Shown piece after piece: positions 1-5,372 of a DNA stretch of 10,104 bases (positions are counted from its first letter, which is position 1; each line of letters starts with the position of its first letter). The notes under the pieces are model-generated. The model was not told the origin of the DNA, did not search any database, and was given only the letters and a program-made list of their open reading frames with translations. Source of the DNA: Ignavibacteriales bacterium (lineage in GTDB: Bacteria; Bacteroidota; Ignavibacteria; Ignavibacteriales; Ignavibacteriaceae); the NCBI GenBank assembly GCA_003538625.1, contig DPRR01000044.1, positions 1 to 10,104 of the forward strand, read 5' to 3'. The translations under genes were made by a program, and so were the position numbers.

Positions 1-53
1 AAGACAAATAAAAATGCTGAATATTCCGTGAAATAACATCTGCCTTACTGTTT

Positions 54-185
54 TGTGGTCAAATAAACCACAGCGCTCTTGAATTTTTTACCTCATATTA
101 AATCGACGATCATTACACTTTATATACAAATCCTGCTCTACCCTAAAACCTAACCTGCTCTTAAATTGCACGCAGAGTTTAAGAG
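54..185 (+). repeat. Duplicated upstream region, copy 1 (candidate promoter/operator of the lipoprotein gene)
   Basis: This 132-base segment aligns without any gap to 6424-6555; by eye 108 of 132 bases match (about 82 %). It opens with an inverted repeat, TGTGGT (54-59) and ACCACA (67-72), separated by 7 bases. A T-run, the shared block CCTCAT.TTAAATCGA (91-105) and the identical block TTTATATACAAATC (119-132) follow; TATATAC could serve as a -10-like element. The copy ends 40 bases before the lipoprotein start. The other copy also lies upstream of an envelope-protein gene, so a shared control region is the likely role. The regulator is unknown. Confidence 0.75.
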
Positions 186-225
186 AAATAAAATGAAGTT
201 TATAACAAACAATGGAGTGATTAAA

Positions 226-645
226 ATGGAAAGAGTCAAAATTATATCAACCGTGATCATTTTTTTGTTTATGGGTTTATTGATAACGAGTTGTAAAGAT
301 GCAAGTGAAAATGCAAACAATCTAATGTATGGAAATGAAAAATTAGAACTGACTGATAGAATCAACAACACTATAAACAGAATTGATGAAAAAATTGGTG
401 AACTGGAAAACCGTCTTGATAAGGCTACGGAAGAAACTGCCGAAAAAATAAACGATCAAGTAGATAAACTTAAAGAAAGAAGAGAAAAACTCAGAGCAGA
501 CCTCAAGGATTTAAAAGATGAATCTGATGATACCTGGGAAAATTTTAAATCAGATGTTGAGAAAGCGATTAATGATACAGAAGAATGGATAAATAATATC
601 GACGTCGATTTTAATAATGACACTGAATCTATCAATAAAAAATAA
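226..645 (+). CDS. Small coiled-coil lipoprotein, stress-type
   Basis: The protein has 139 residues. The start at 226 is chosen because GGAG lies at 214-217 and because it gives a normal lipoprotein signal: Lys/Arg near the N-terminus, a hydrophobic stretch, then the lipobox ITSC with the lipidated Cys at about residue 23. The frame stays open upstream to a TTG at 166, but that would bury the signal peptide. The mature part is almost all charged (Glu, Lys, Asp, Arg) with heptad-like spacing, so a long coiled coil is expected, anchored to a membrane and exposed to the periplasm. The segment KERREKLRADLKDLKDESDD resembles sll1863-type stress-response coiled-coil proteins; that is recalled family resemblance, not a tested match. 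Its upstream region is copied before the outer-membrane protein gene at 6650. A role in envelope stress is inference. Confidence 0.8.
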   Translation: MERVKIISTVIIFLFMGLLITSCKDASENANNLMYGNEKLELTDRINNTINRIDEKIGELENRLDKATEETAEKINDQVDKLKERREKLRADLKDLKDESDDTWENFKSDVEKAINDTEEWINNIDVDFNNDTESINKK

Positions 646-679
646 GGACATTAAAATTCTTAACGAGGTAGTTTCCGAT

Positions 680-722
680 TGTATCAGCGGATTCTTACTT
701 CTTAATTAAAATAACTGATACA
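680..722. repeat. Inverted repeat between lipoprotein and csbD-like gene
   Basis: TGTATCAG (680-687) and CTGATACA (715-722) are perfect 8-base inverted copies separated by 27 bases. No T-run follows, so it is a poor intrinsic terminator. It could be an operator pair or a weak RNA hairpin. Confidence 0.35.
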
Positions 723-738
723 GTTGAAATAATTCAAC
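723..738. promoter_or_regulatory. Palindrome GTTGAA-ATAA-TTCAAC upstream of first CsbD gene
   Basis: This is a perfect 6+6 palindrome with a 4-base centre, ending 32 bases before the start codon at 771. A half-degenerate version, GTTGAAATAATGCAAT, lies at 1089-1104, ending 31 bases before the second CsbD gene. A related GCTGAAATAATTCAAT lies at 6345-6360. The fixed distance before both CsbD starts suggests an operator or promoter element, but part of this conservation comes from duplication of the whole unit. Confidence 0.4.
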
Positions 739-770
739 TAACAACAATAACTTAATATAAGGAGTACGTT

Positions 771-992
771 ATGGACAGGCTGCAAATAAAAGGAAACTGG
801 AACATCATCAAAGGTAAATTGAAACAGCAGTACGCTGATCTTACTGATGATGATTTGAAATATGTCGAAGGAAAAGAAGATGAACTTCTTGGCAGACTCC
901 AGAAAAAAACAGGTGAATCAAGAGAAGAAATTCTTGAATCAATTAACCGTTACTCAAGGAATGATATGGATAATTTAGAAAGAAGCTTTTAA
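771..992 (+). CDS. CsbD family stress-response protein, copy A
   Basis: The 73-residue protein matches the CsbD family over its full length: an N-terminal IKGNWNIIKGKLKQQYADLT block, then DDDLKYVEGKEDELLGRLQKKTGESREE, the usual two-part helical layout. CsbD was first described as a sigma-B-controlled general stress protein of Bacillus; its molecular function is still unknown. The start has AAGGAG at 759-764, spaced 6 bases from the ATG. A paralogue follows at 1136, and the first 83 coding bases plus 4 upstream bases of the two genes are identical. A strong hairpin at 1024-1070 separates them. The protein is expected to be small, soluble and cytoplasmic. Confidence 0.93.
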   Translation: MDRLQIKGNWNIIKGKLKQQYADLTDDDLKYVEGKEDELLGRLQKKTGESREEILESINRYSRNDMDNLERSF

Positions 993-1023
993 ATAGTTTT
1001 ATCCTCCGCAGGCATGTCATAAT

Positions 1024-1080
1024 AATCTACTCGGAGCATTCCGAGTGAGGTTTGAAGCTCCGGGTAGATTTTAATTTTGT
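1024..1080 (+). terminator. Intrinsic terminator after first CsbD gene
   Basis: Positions 1024-1037 pair with 1057-1070 over 14 base pairs (13 Watson-Crick and one G-U at 1031/1063), with a 19-base loop. The T-rich run TTAATTTTGTTTTT follows. This is the clearest terminator in the window and implies that the second CsbD gene has its own promoter. Confidence 0.85.
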
Positions 1081-1088
1081 TTTTGTAA

Positions 1089-1104
1089 GTTGAAATAATG
1101 CAAT
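1089..1104. promoter_or_regulatory. Degenerate palindrome upstream of second CsbD gene
   Basis: GTTGAAATAATGCAAT corresponds to the perfect palindrome at 723-738 and sits at the same distance from its start codon. The right half-site is weakened at two positions, which could give different regulation of the two copies. Confidence 0.3.
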
Positions 1105-1135
1105 CAGTTACAATCACCTGATATAAGGAGTCGTT

Positions 1136-1357
1136 ATGGACAGGCTGCAAATAAAAGGAAACTGGAACATCATCAAAGGTAAATTGAAACAGCAGTACGC
1201 TGATCTTACTGATGATGAATGGAAATATGTTGAAGGCAAAGAAAATGAGTTTCTTGGGAAACTCCTAATTAAAATAGGTGAATCAAAAGAAGAAATGCGT
1301 GAATCAATTAAGCGTTATTCAAGTGCCGGAATGGATAATGCAGAAAATGAACTCTGA
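1136..1357 (+). CDS. CsbD family stress-response protein, copy B
   Basis: This 73-residue paralogue of the protein at 771 has the same length and an identical first 27 residues. Its second half differs: EWKYVEGKENEFLGKLLIKIGESKEEM replaces the matching part of copy A, and the C-terminal tail also diverges. The first 83 bases of the coding sequences are identical, silent positions included, followed by an abrupt change to many differences. This pattern suggests gene conversion in the 5' half. ATAAGGAG at 1123-1130 serves as ribosome binding site. The gene stands alone between the terminator at 1024-1080 and the structured region at 1378-1465. Confidence 0.93.
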   Translation: MDRLQIKGNWNIIKGKLKQQYADLTDDEWKYVEGKENEFLGKLLIKIGESKEEMRESIKRYSSAGMDNAENEL

Positions 1358-1377
1358 AATAGGCTGAAAAAGTTTAA

Positions 1378-1465
1378 AGCATTCCTGATAAATATTAGCA
1401 ATGCTACAGGCGGGGAAGAATACAAGTAAGAATCTATTATATAAATTCTTATTTACTTCTCCGCC
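1378..1465. other. Structured 3' region after second CsbD gene
   Basis: A small hairpin, AGCATT (1378-1383) with AATGCT (1400-1405), precedes a long two-part one. In the latter, 1409-1418 pairs with 1456-1465 (10 bp, one G-U) and 1424-1433 pairs with 1445-1454 (10 bp, one G-U), with an asymmetric internal loop between and an 11-base terminal loop. No clear T-run follows on the + strand. It may act as a 3'-end stabiliser or terminator, or belong to a small RNA. Confidence 0.55.
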
Positions 1466-1534
1466 AACGATTTATCCAGTACGATTATTCATTAGTTAAA
1501 GTATGTGTAAAATATTATTTGAAAGGAGTTCAAA

Positions 1535-1687
1535 ATGTTGTGGACAATATTTGTAATTCTGTTAGTTCTATGGTTAGTGGGCATGGTTAGTTCTTATACA
1601 CTAGGCGGCTTTATTCATATTCTGCTTGTTGTTGCATTGGTGGTAATGCTAATCAGGATTATACAAGGCAGAAACCCTATAAGTTGA
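1535..1687 (+). CDS. Lmo0937 family (DUF5670) small membrane protein
   Basis: This 50-residue protein begins MLWTIFVILLVLWLVGMVSS and ends in the basic tail RIIQGRNPIS. Two hydrophobic segments (about residues 3-18 and 25-41) are joined by a short loop, SSYTLGGFIH. The sequence pattern, with YTLGGFIHILLV in the centre and a short basic C-terminus, is the one I know for the Lmo0937/DUF5670 family. These very small inner-membrane proteins often occur beside CsbD and YciE-type genes; their function is unknown. AAAGGAG at 1522-1528 lies 6 bases before the ATG. It has its own leader after the hairpin at 1409-1465. It is easily missed because of its size. Confidence 0.85.
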   Translation: MLWTIFVILLVLWLVGMVSSYTLGGFIHILLVVALVVMLIRIIQGRNPIS

Positions 1688-1830
1688 ATCCTGTTAATAA
1701 AAAACACAGAGAAGTTAGCACGGGGTTCTATCAGGATCCCATTAATATCCGCAGCTTTTAAAGTTTTAGAGCAGAGGCACAATAAAAAGAGTATCCAGAA
1801 AAATGTTTAACAATAAAAGAAAGGTTCAAA

Positions 1831-2217
1831 ATGAAAAATGAAAAATTTGACGAAACTTTAACAAAAAAAACTGTCAGAGTTAATGCAAGATTAAATATTC
1901 AAGTTAATAATGGTGCAGAGCAACATTCTGTTGATAGTTTAGAAATTCCGACCTATGCTGAATATGTAAATCAACCTATAGACGAATTTAAACAAATAGC
2001 ACCCACTGAATGGCATGGTATAACAAATCGTGAACGGCAAGTAATTCCATTAGTTGCAGATGGCTTTTCAAATAAAGAGATAGCTCAAAAACTTCATCTT
2101 TCAATATATACTGTTAAGAGTCACATTCACAACATCCTTACAAAATTAGCATTCAATACACGCGTTCAGATTGCAATACACGCTTATCAGAATGAATATT
2201 ATAGAAATGCGATTTAA
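1831..2217 (+). CDS. LuxR-type HTH regulator with dehydrogenase-derived N-terminus
   Basis: The protein has 128 residues. Residues 64-122 form a LuxR/GerE-type DNA-binding domain: GITNRERQVIPLVADGFSNK, then EIAQKLHLSIYTVKSHIHNI with the recognition helix TVKSHIHNI. There is no receiver, PAS or autoinducer domain. Residues 1-36 align without a gap to residues 101-136 of the dehydrogenase encoded at 3238-4092. The best part is LNIQVNNGAEQHSVD here against LNILVNNAAEQHPVD there, 12 of 15 identical; the DNA is 37 of 45 identical (1891-1935 against 3598-3642). The N-terminus therefore seems to be a captured dehydrogenase fragment, too short to fold as an enzyme. Residues 39-62 show no recognised domain. 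AGAAAGG at 1818-1824 is the ribosome binding site. Given its position, it may regulate the surrounding stress genes (inference). Confidence 0.85.
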   Translation: MKNEKFDETLTKKTVRVNARLNIQVNNGAEQHSVDSLEIPTYAEYVNQPIDEFKQIAPTEWHGITNRERQVIPLVADGFSNKEIAQKLHLSIYTVKSHIHNILTKLAFNTRVQIAIHAYQNEYYRNAI

Positions 2218-2328
2218 TGGATAAGGATACTTAGATGGATGTGAGAAGTTTAAGAATCATTAATATGAAAAATTTTAGGCTAAACTTATTATTACATAAA
2301 TTATTTAACAAACAAAAAGGAGATTATA

Positions 2329-2904
2329 ATGCAAAGAGAATCAAACACCAGTTCTCAAAGCAGAACAAAGCAAAACAAAATGTCTGAAAATGATGGATTG
2401 CGTTCATCACAGCTAATGAAATTATTTGAAGATGAATTGAAAGATATCTATTGGGCTGAAAAAGCGCTGACAAAGGCAATTCCTAGAATGATTAAAAATG
2501 CAACATCAGAAGATTTGATTAATGCATTGGAAAGTCACTTATTAGAAACATTAGAACAGGTATCCCGATTGGAAAGTGTATTCACTTCAATCGATAAAAA
2601 AGCTGTAGCTAAAAAATGTGAAGCTATGTCTGGACTTATAGATGAAGGTCAGGAAATTATTGATGAATGTGAAGAAGGTGCAATGCGCGACGTGGGAATA
2701 ATTTCTGCAGCGCAAAAAATCGAACATTATGAAATCGCATCTTACGGAACGTTGAGACAATTTGCAGAAACACTTAAATTATCAGAAGCAGTTGGTCTGC
2801 TGGAACAAACACTCAAAGAAGAAAAGGCTGCTGATGAGACTTTGACCGATATTGCTGTTCCTGATGTAAATGTTCAGGCTGCCGAAAAACAAGAAGCAGA
2901 ATAA
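2329..2904 (+). CDS. YciE/YciF-type ferritin-like protein (DUF892)
   Basis: The 191-residue protein has the DUF892 domain at about residues 27-173, a four-helix ferritin-like bundle. The family blocks are in order: LFEDELKDIYWAEKAL (helix 1), ALESHLLETLEQVSRLE (helix 2), KKCEAMSGLIDEGQEIIDE, IISAAQKIEHYEIASYGTLR (helix 3) and LKEEKAADETLTDIA (helix 4). The Glu and His residues in DELKD, ESHL, KIEHYE and EEKAADE are the likely di-metal ligands. E. coli YciE and YciF are stress-induced members whose activity is not settled; metal binding is inferred from the fold. The first 25 residues are a low-complexity Ser/Gln/Asn/Lys-rich extension and the last 15 are an Ala/Glu-rich tail. AAAGGAG at 2316-2322 lies 6 bases before the start. 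It follows the LuxR-type gene by 111 bases. Confidence 0.92.
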   Translation: MQRESNTSSQSRTKQNKMSENDGLRSSQLMKLFEDELKDIYWAEKALTKAIPRMIKNATSEDLINALESHLLETLEQVSRLESVFTSIDKKAVAKKCEAMSGLIDEGQEIIDECEEGAMRDVGIISAAQKIEHYEIASYGTLRQFAETLKLSEAVGLLEQTLKEEKAADETLTDIAVPDVNVQAAEKQEAE

Positions 2905-2936
2905 TAATTATGTAATGTTTAGGATTTTATTAAACA

Positions 2937-2990
2937 GGCTGCCCAATTAACGAACAAAATCAAATAACAAAAGGAAAATTATGGGCAGCC
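2937..2990. repeat. GC-rich 9-bp inverted repeat in the leader of the Cys-cluster gene
   Basis: GGCTGCCCA (2937-2945) and TGGGCAGCC (2982-2990) are perfect inverted copies 36 bases apart, GC-rich in an AT-rich gap. No T-run follows. The right arm contains an ATG (2981) preceded by AAGGA (2971-2975) that would encode only MGSRS before a TAA at 2996-2998. The structure could be a weak terminator of the ferritin-like gene or a leader element of the gene at 3016. Confidence 0.5.
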
Positions 2991-3015
2991 GAAGTTAATT
3001 TAGAAGGGCACAAAA

Positions 3016-3219
3016 ATGAAAAATGATTTACCGATGGATCAAAGAATTAATGAATTAATGAAAAAGAAAATGTCAGTTTGTCAATGCGATCCATGTACTT
3101 GTCCAAAAGAAACAAAGGAATCGTATTTCCACGAACTAAAAGACATTGTTAAAAGTTATAATACAAAAAATTTTCCATTATCAATTGATAATTCTTCGTC
3201 TTCTCCGCCAATTAAATAA
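3016..3219 (+). CDS. Small protein with CxCxxCxC metal-binding-type cluster
   Basis: This 67-residue protein has no family I can name. Its clear feature is CQCDPCTC at residues 22-29, four cysteines spaced C-x-C-x-x-C-x-C. The spacing resembles half of the metal cluster of bacterial SmtA-type metallothioneins and suggests binding of zinc, copper or another soft metal. A charged helix-like segment (MDQRINELMKKK) precedes it, and a Ser/Pro-rich tail ends the protein. There is no signal peptide or membrane segment, so it is probably cytoplasmic. AGAAGGG at 3002-3008 is the ribosome binding site. The stop is 18 bases before the dehydrogenase start, so the two are probably co-transcribed. Cys pairs could instead serve in redox chemistry. 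Confidence 0.75.
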   Translation: MKNDLPMDQRINELMKKKMSVCQCDPCTCPKETKESYFHELKDIVKSYNTKNFPLSIDNSSSSPPIK

Positions 3220-3237
3220 CTAGATTAAAGAGAAGTA

Positions 3238-4092
3238 ATGAAGAAATCGAAGCCAAAAAAATTTCCTAAACAAAAACAAAAGTCATCCGGTAGCCAAAGC
3301 AAAATGAATCCTGAACCTGAGGCTATTAGTGATGGTTACATTGGAAGTGGAAAGCTAAAAAATAAAATTGCTCTAATTACAGGAGGTGACTCAGGTATAG
3401 GCAGATCAGTTGCTGTTCATTTTGCAAGAGAAGGAGCAGATATAGTAATTGTTTATCACTCCAAAGATAAAGACGCAAAAACAACACAAGCACTTATTGA
3501 AAAAGAATCAAGAATATGTCTGCTGATTAAAGGCAATCTTGGAAATAAAAATTTTTGTAAAAGCGTAATAAATAAAACCATTCGTTTTTATGGAAACTTA
3601 AATATTTTAGTAAACAATGCAGCAGAGCAACATCCGGTTGATGATTTTAATAAAATGGATTTAAGATTAATGGAAAAGACATTTCAGACAAATGTGTTTT
3701 CTATGTTTTACTTAGCTCAATTTGCTTTAAAATATTTCAATAAAGGCGATTCAATTATTAATACAACCAGTGTAACAAGCTATAGAGGAAGTGAACATCT
3801 GGTTGACTATTCGTCATCCAAAGGTGCCATTACAGCATTCACCAGATCCCTGGGTAAAAATCTTGCTCCAAAAGGTATTAGGGTTAATGGTGTTGCTCCT
3901 GGCCCTATTTGGACACCTTTAATAGTTTCAACTTTTAAAGATGTTTCGGATTTTGGAAAAGATACTCCGATGGGCAGGGCAGGTCAGCCCAGCGAGGTTG
4001 CACCTGCTTATGTTTTTCTCGCTTCTGAAGATTCTTCATATATCACCAGCCAGGTTATTCATCCAAATGGCGGTGAGGTCGTTAATGCTTAA
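3238..4092 (+). CDS. YghA-type short-chain dehydrogenase/reductase
   Basis: This is a 284-residue classical short-chain dehydrogenase. The dinucleotide-binding motif TGGDSGIG is at residues 48-55, the NNAA motif at 126-129 (inside NNAAEQH), the catalytic Ser at about 178, and Tyr191 and Lys195 form YSSSK. PGPIWTP lies at 221-227. The Lys/Gln-rich N-terminal extension before YIGSGKL, together with TGGDSGIGR and NNAAEQH, is typical of the YghA/GsiB-like branch, commonly annotated as an NAD(P)-dependent oxidoreductase; the substrate is unknown. AGAGAAG just before the ATG is the ribosome binding site. All catalytic residues are present, so the enzyme should be active. Part of its sequence (residues 101-136) recurs in the LuxR-type protein encoded at 1831. 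A GATC-centred 7-bp hairpin at 4103-4124 follows but has no good T-run. Confidence 0.93.
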   Translation: MKKSKPKKFPKQKQKSSGSQSKMNPEPEAISDGYIGSGKLKNKIALITGGDSGIGRSVAVHFAREGADIVIVYHSKDKDAKTTQALIEKESRICLLIKGNLGNKNFCKSVINKTIRFYGNLNILVNNAAEQHPVDDFNKMDLRLMEKTFQTNVFSMFYLAQFALKYFNKGDSIINTTSVTSYRGSEHLVDYSSSKGAITAFTRSLGKNLAPKGIRVNGVAPGPIWTPLIVSTFKDVSDFGKDTPMGRAGQPSEVAPAYVFLASEDSSYITSQVIHPNGGEVVNA

Positions 4093-4229
4093 TGAAATTA
4101 TAAAAGATCTTTAATAAGGTCTTTACAACTTTCGATTTACTTACCCTCAGATTTCGAAATGTTCAATATTATTATTGTTTCACTTAGTAAATCAAATCAA
4201 ATAAATAATATAGGATACTATGAATAAAG

Positions 4230-5372
4230 ATGATTCTAGTTAATTTGAAAAAAAAATATAAAGTACTTATTATCATTTTTGTGATAGTAATTGTTATTCG
4301 ACTTATTCTGCCTTACATAGTGTTGTATTATGCTAATAATACATTGGCTAATATGAAAAGTTATTATGGTCATATTAATGATATTGATATATCCATTTAT
4401 CGGGGAGCTTACACCATAAATAATATTTATTTAAATAAAATTGATTCTGTTTCAAAAAAGCAAACAGAATTTTTTAAATCAAAACAGATTGATCTTTCTA
4501 TAGAATGGAAAGCCCTTATTAAAGGTTCTTTAGTTGGTGAAATGGTTTTTGAAACACCAGAAATAATCTTTACAAAGGATAAAGCGGAAATTGGAGATAT
4601 AAAAAAAGATACCACAGATTTTCGATATCTCTTAAATCATTTTATGCCTTTAAAAGTAAACCGTTTTGAAATCAATAACGGTACAATTCATTATGTTGAT
4701 AACACATCAAAAACAAAAGTAGATATATTCTTAAAACAGGCTCACATACTTGTCCAAAACTTGACCAATGTTATTGATGACGAAGTTGAATTACCATCAA
4801 CTGTTAGTGCTCAAGCTTCTGTTTATCAAGGCACTTTAAACTTTAATATGAAATTAGATGCTCTGGCAGAAAATGCAACATTTGATATCAATGCAGAATT
4901 AAAAAATACAAACCTTGTTTTATTAAATGATTTTATGAAAGCATATGGAAATTTTGATGTCAACCAAGGAACATTTGGTTTATATACAGAAATGGCTGCG
5001 AAGGATGGAAAATTTAAAGGATATGTAAAACCAATAATTAAAGACTTGGACGTTGTTGGTATTGAGGATGAAAACGATAATGTTTTTCAGAATATATGGG
5101 AGTTTGTTGTAGGTGGTGTTGCTGCAATTTTCACAAATCAAGAAAAAGATCAGGTAGCATCTAAGGTTAGAATAGAGGGTGTTTTTAATAATCCACAAAC
5201 CAACACTCTTGATGCTGTTTGGGAGCTTTTACGTAACGCGTTTATACAGGCTTTAATTCCAAGTATAGACTATGAAATCAATATCAATACAGTTAAAACA
5301 GATAATCCTGATGATAAACCTAATACATTACAAAAGATTTTTTCAGCAGGAAAGAACAAAGAGAGAAAATGA
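4230..5372 (+). CDS. DUF748 (AsmA-like) membrane-anchored envelope protein
   Basis: The 380-residue protein has an N-terminal Lys-rich segment and one membrane helix (about residues 11-33), so most of it faces the periplasm. The rest is beta-rich and matches the DUF748 pattern: a block ending SLVGEMVFETPEIIF (about 100-114), then PLKVNRFEINNGTIHYVDN (140-158) with KVDIFLKQAHILVQNLTN just after it, and a C-terminal hydrophobic segment WELLRNAFIQALIP. DUF748 belongs to the AsmA-like group, whose members act in outer-membrane assembly or lipid transport; the exact role here is not known. The start is uncertain. GGA at 4213-4215 is better placed for an ATG at 4220, which opens only an 8-codon frame closing at 4243 and overlapping this start, so coupling is possible. 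The 3' end overlaps the next gene by 4 bases. Confidence 0.85.
   Translation: MILVNLKKKYKVLIIIFVIVIVIRLILPYIVLYYANNTLANMKSYYGHINDIDISIYRGAYTINNIYLNKIDSVSKKQTEFFKSKQIDLSIEWKALIKGSLVGEMVFETPEIIFTKDKAEIGDIKKDTTDFRYLLNHFMPLKVNRFEINNGTIHYVDNTSKTKVDIFLKQAHILVQNLTNVIDDEVELPSTVSAQASVYQGTLNFNMKLDALAENATFDINAELKNTNLVLLNDFMKAYGNFDVNQGTFGLYTEMAAKDGKFKGYVKPIIKDLDVVGIEDENDNVFQNIWEFVVGGVAAIFTNQEKDQVASKVRIEGVFNNPQTNTLDAVWELLRNAFIQALIPSIDYEININTVKTDNPDDKPNTLQKIFSAGKNKERK

Noticed and set aside
150..371. - strand frame opposite the lipoprotein start
   Set aside because: It is the complement of the signal-peptide region, which makes a hydrophobic shadow, and it has no ribosome binding site.
2937..3000. H-type pseudoknot from GGCTGCCCA/TGGGCAGCC and AATTAAC/GTTAATT
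   Set aside because: The 3-base link across a 9-bp stem is too short for both stems to form in the usual geometry; alternative pairing is more likely.
4220..4243. Eight-codon frame overlapping the DUF748 start
   Set aside because: It has the better placed GGA, but eight codons carry no recognisable product; kept only as a remark on possible coupling.
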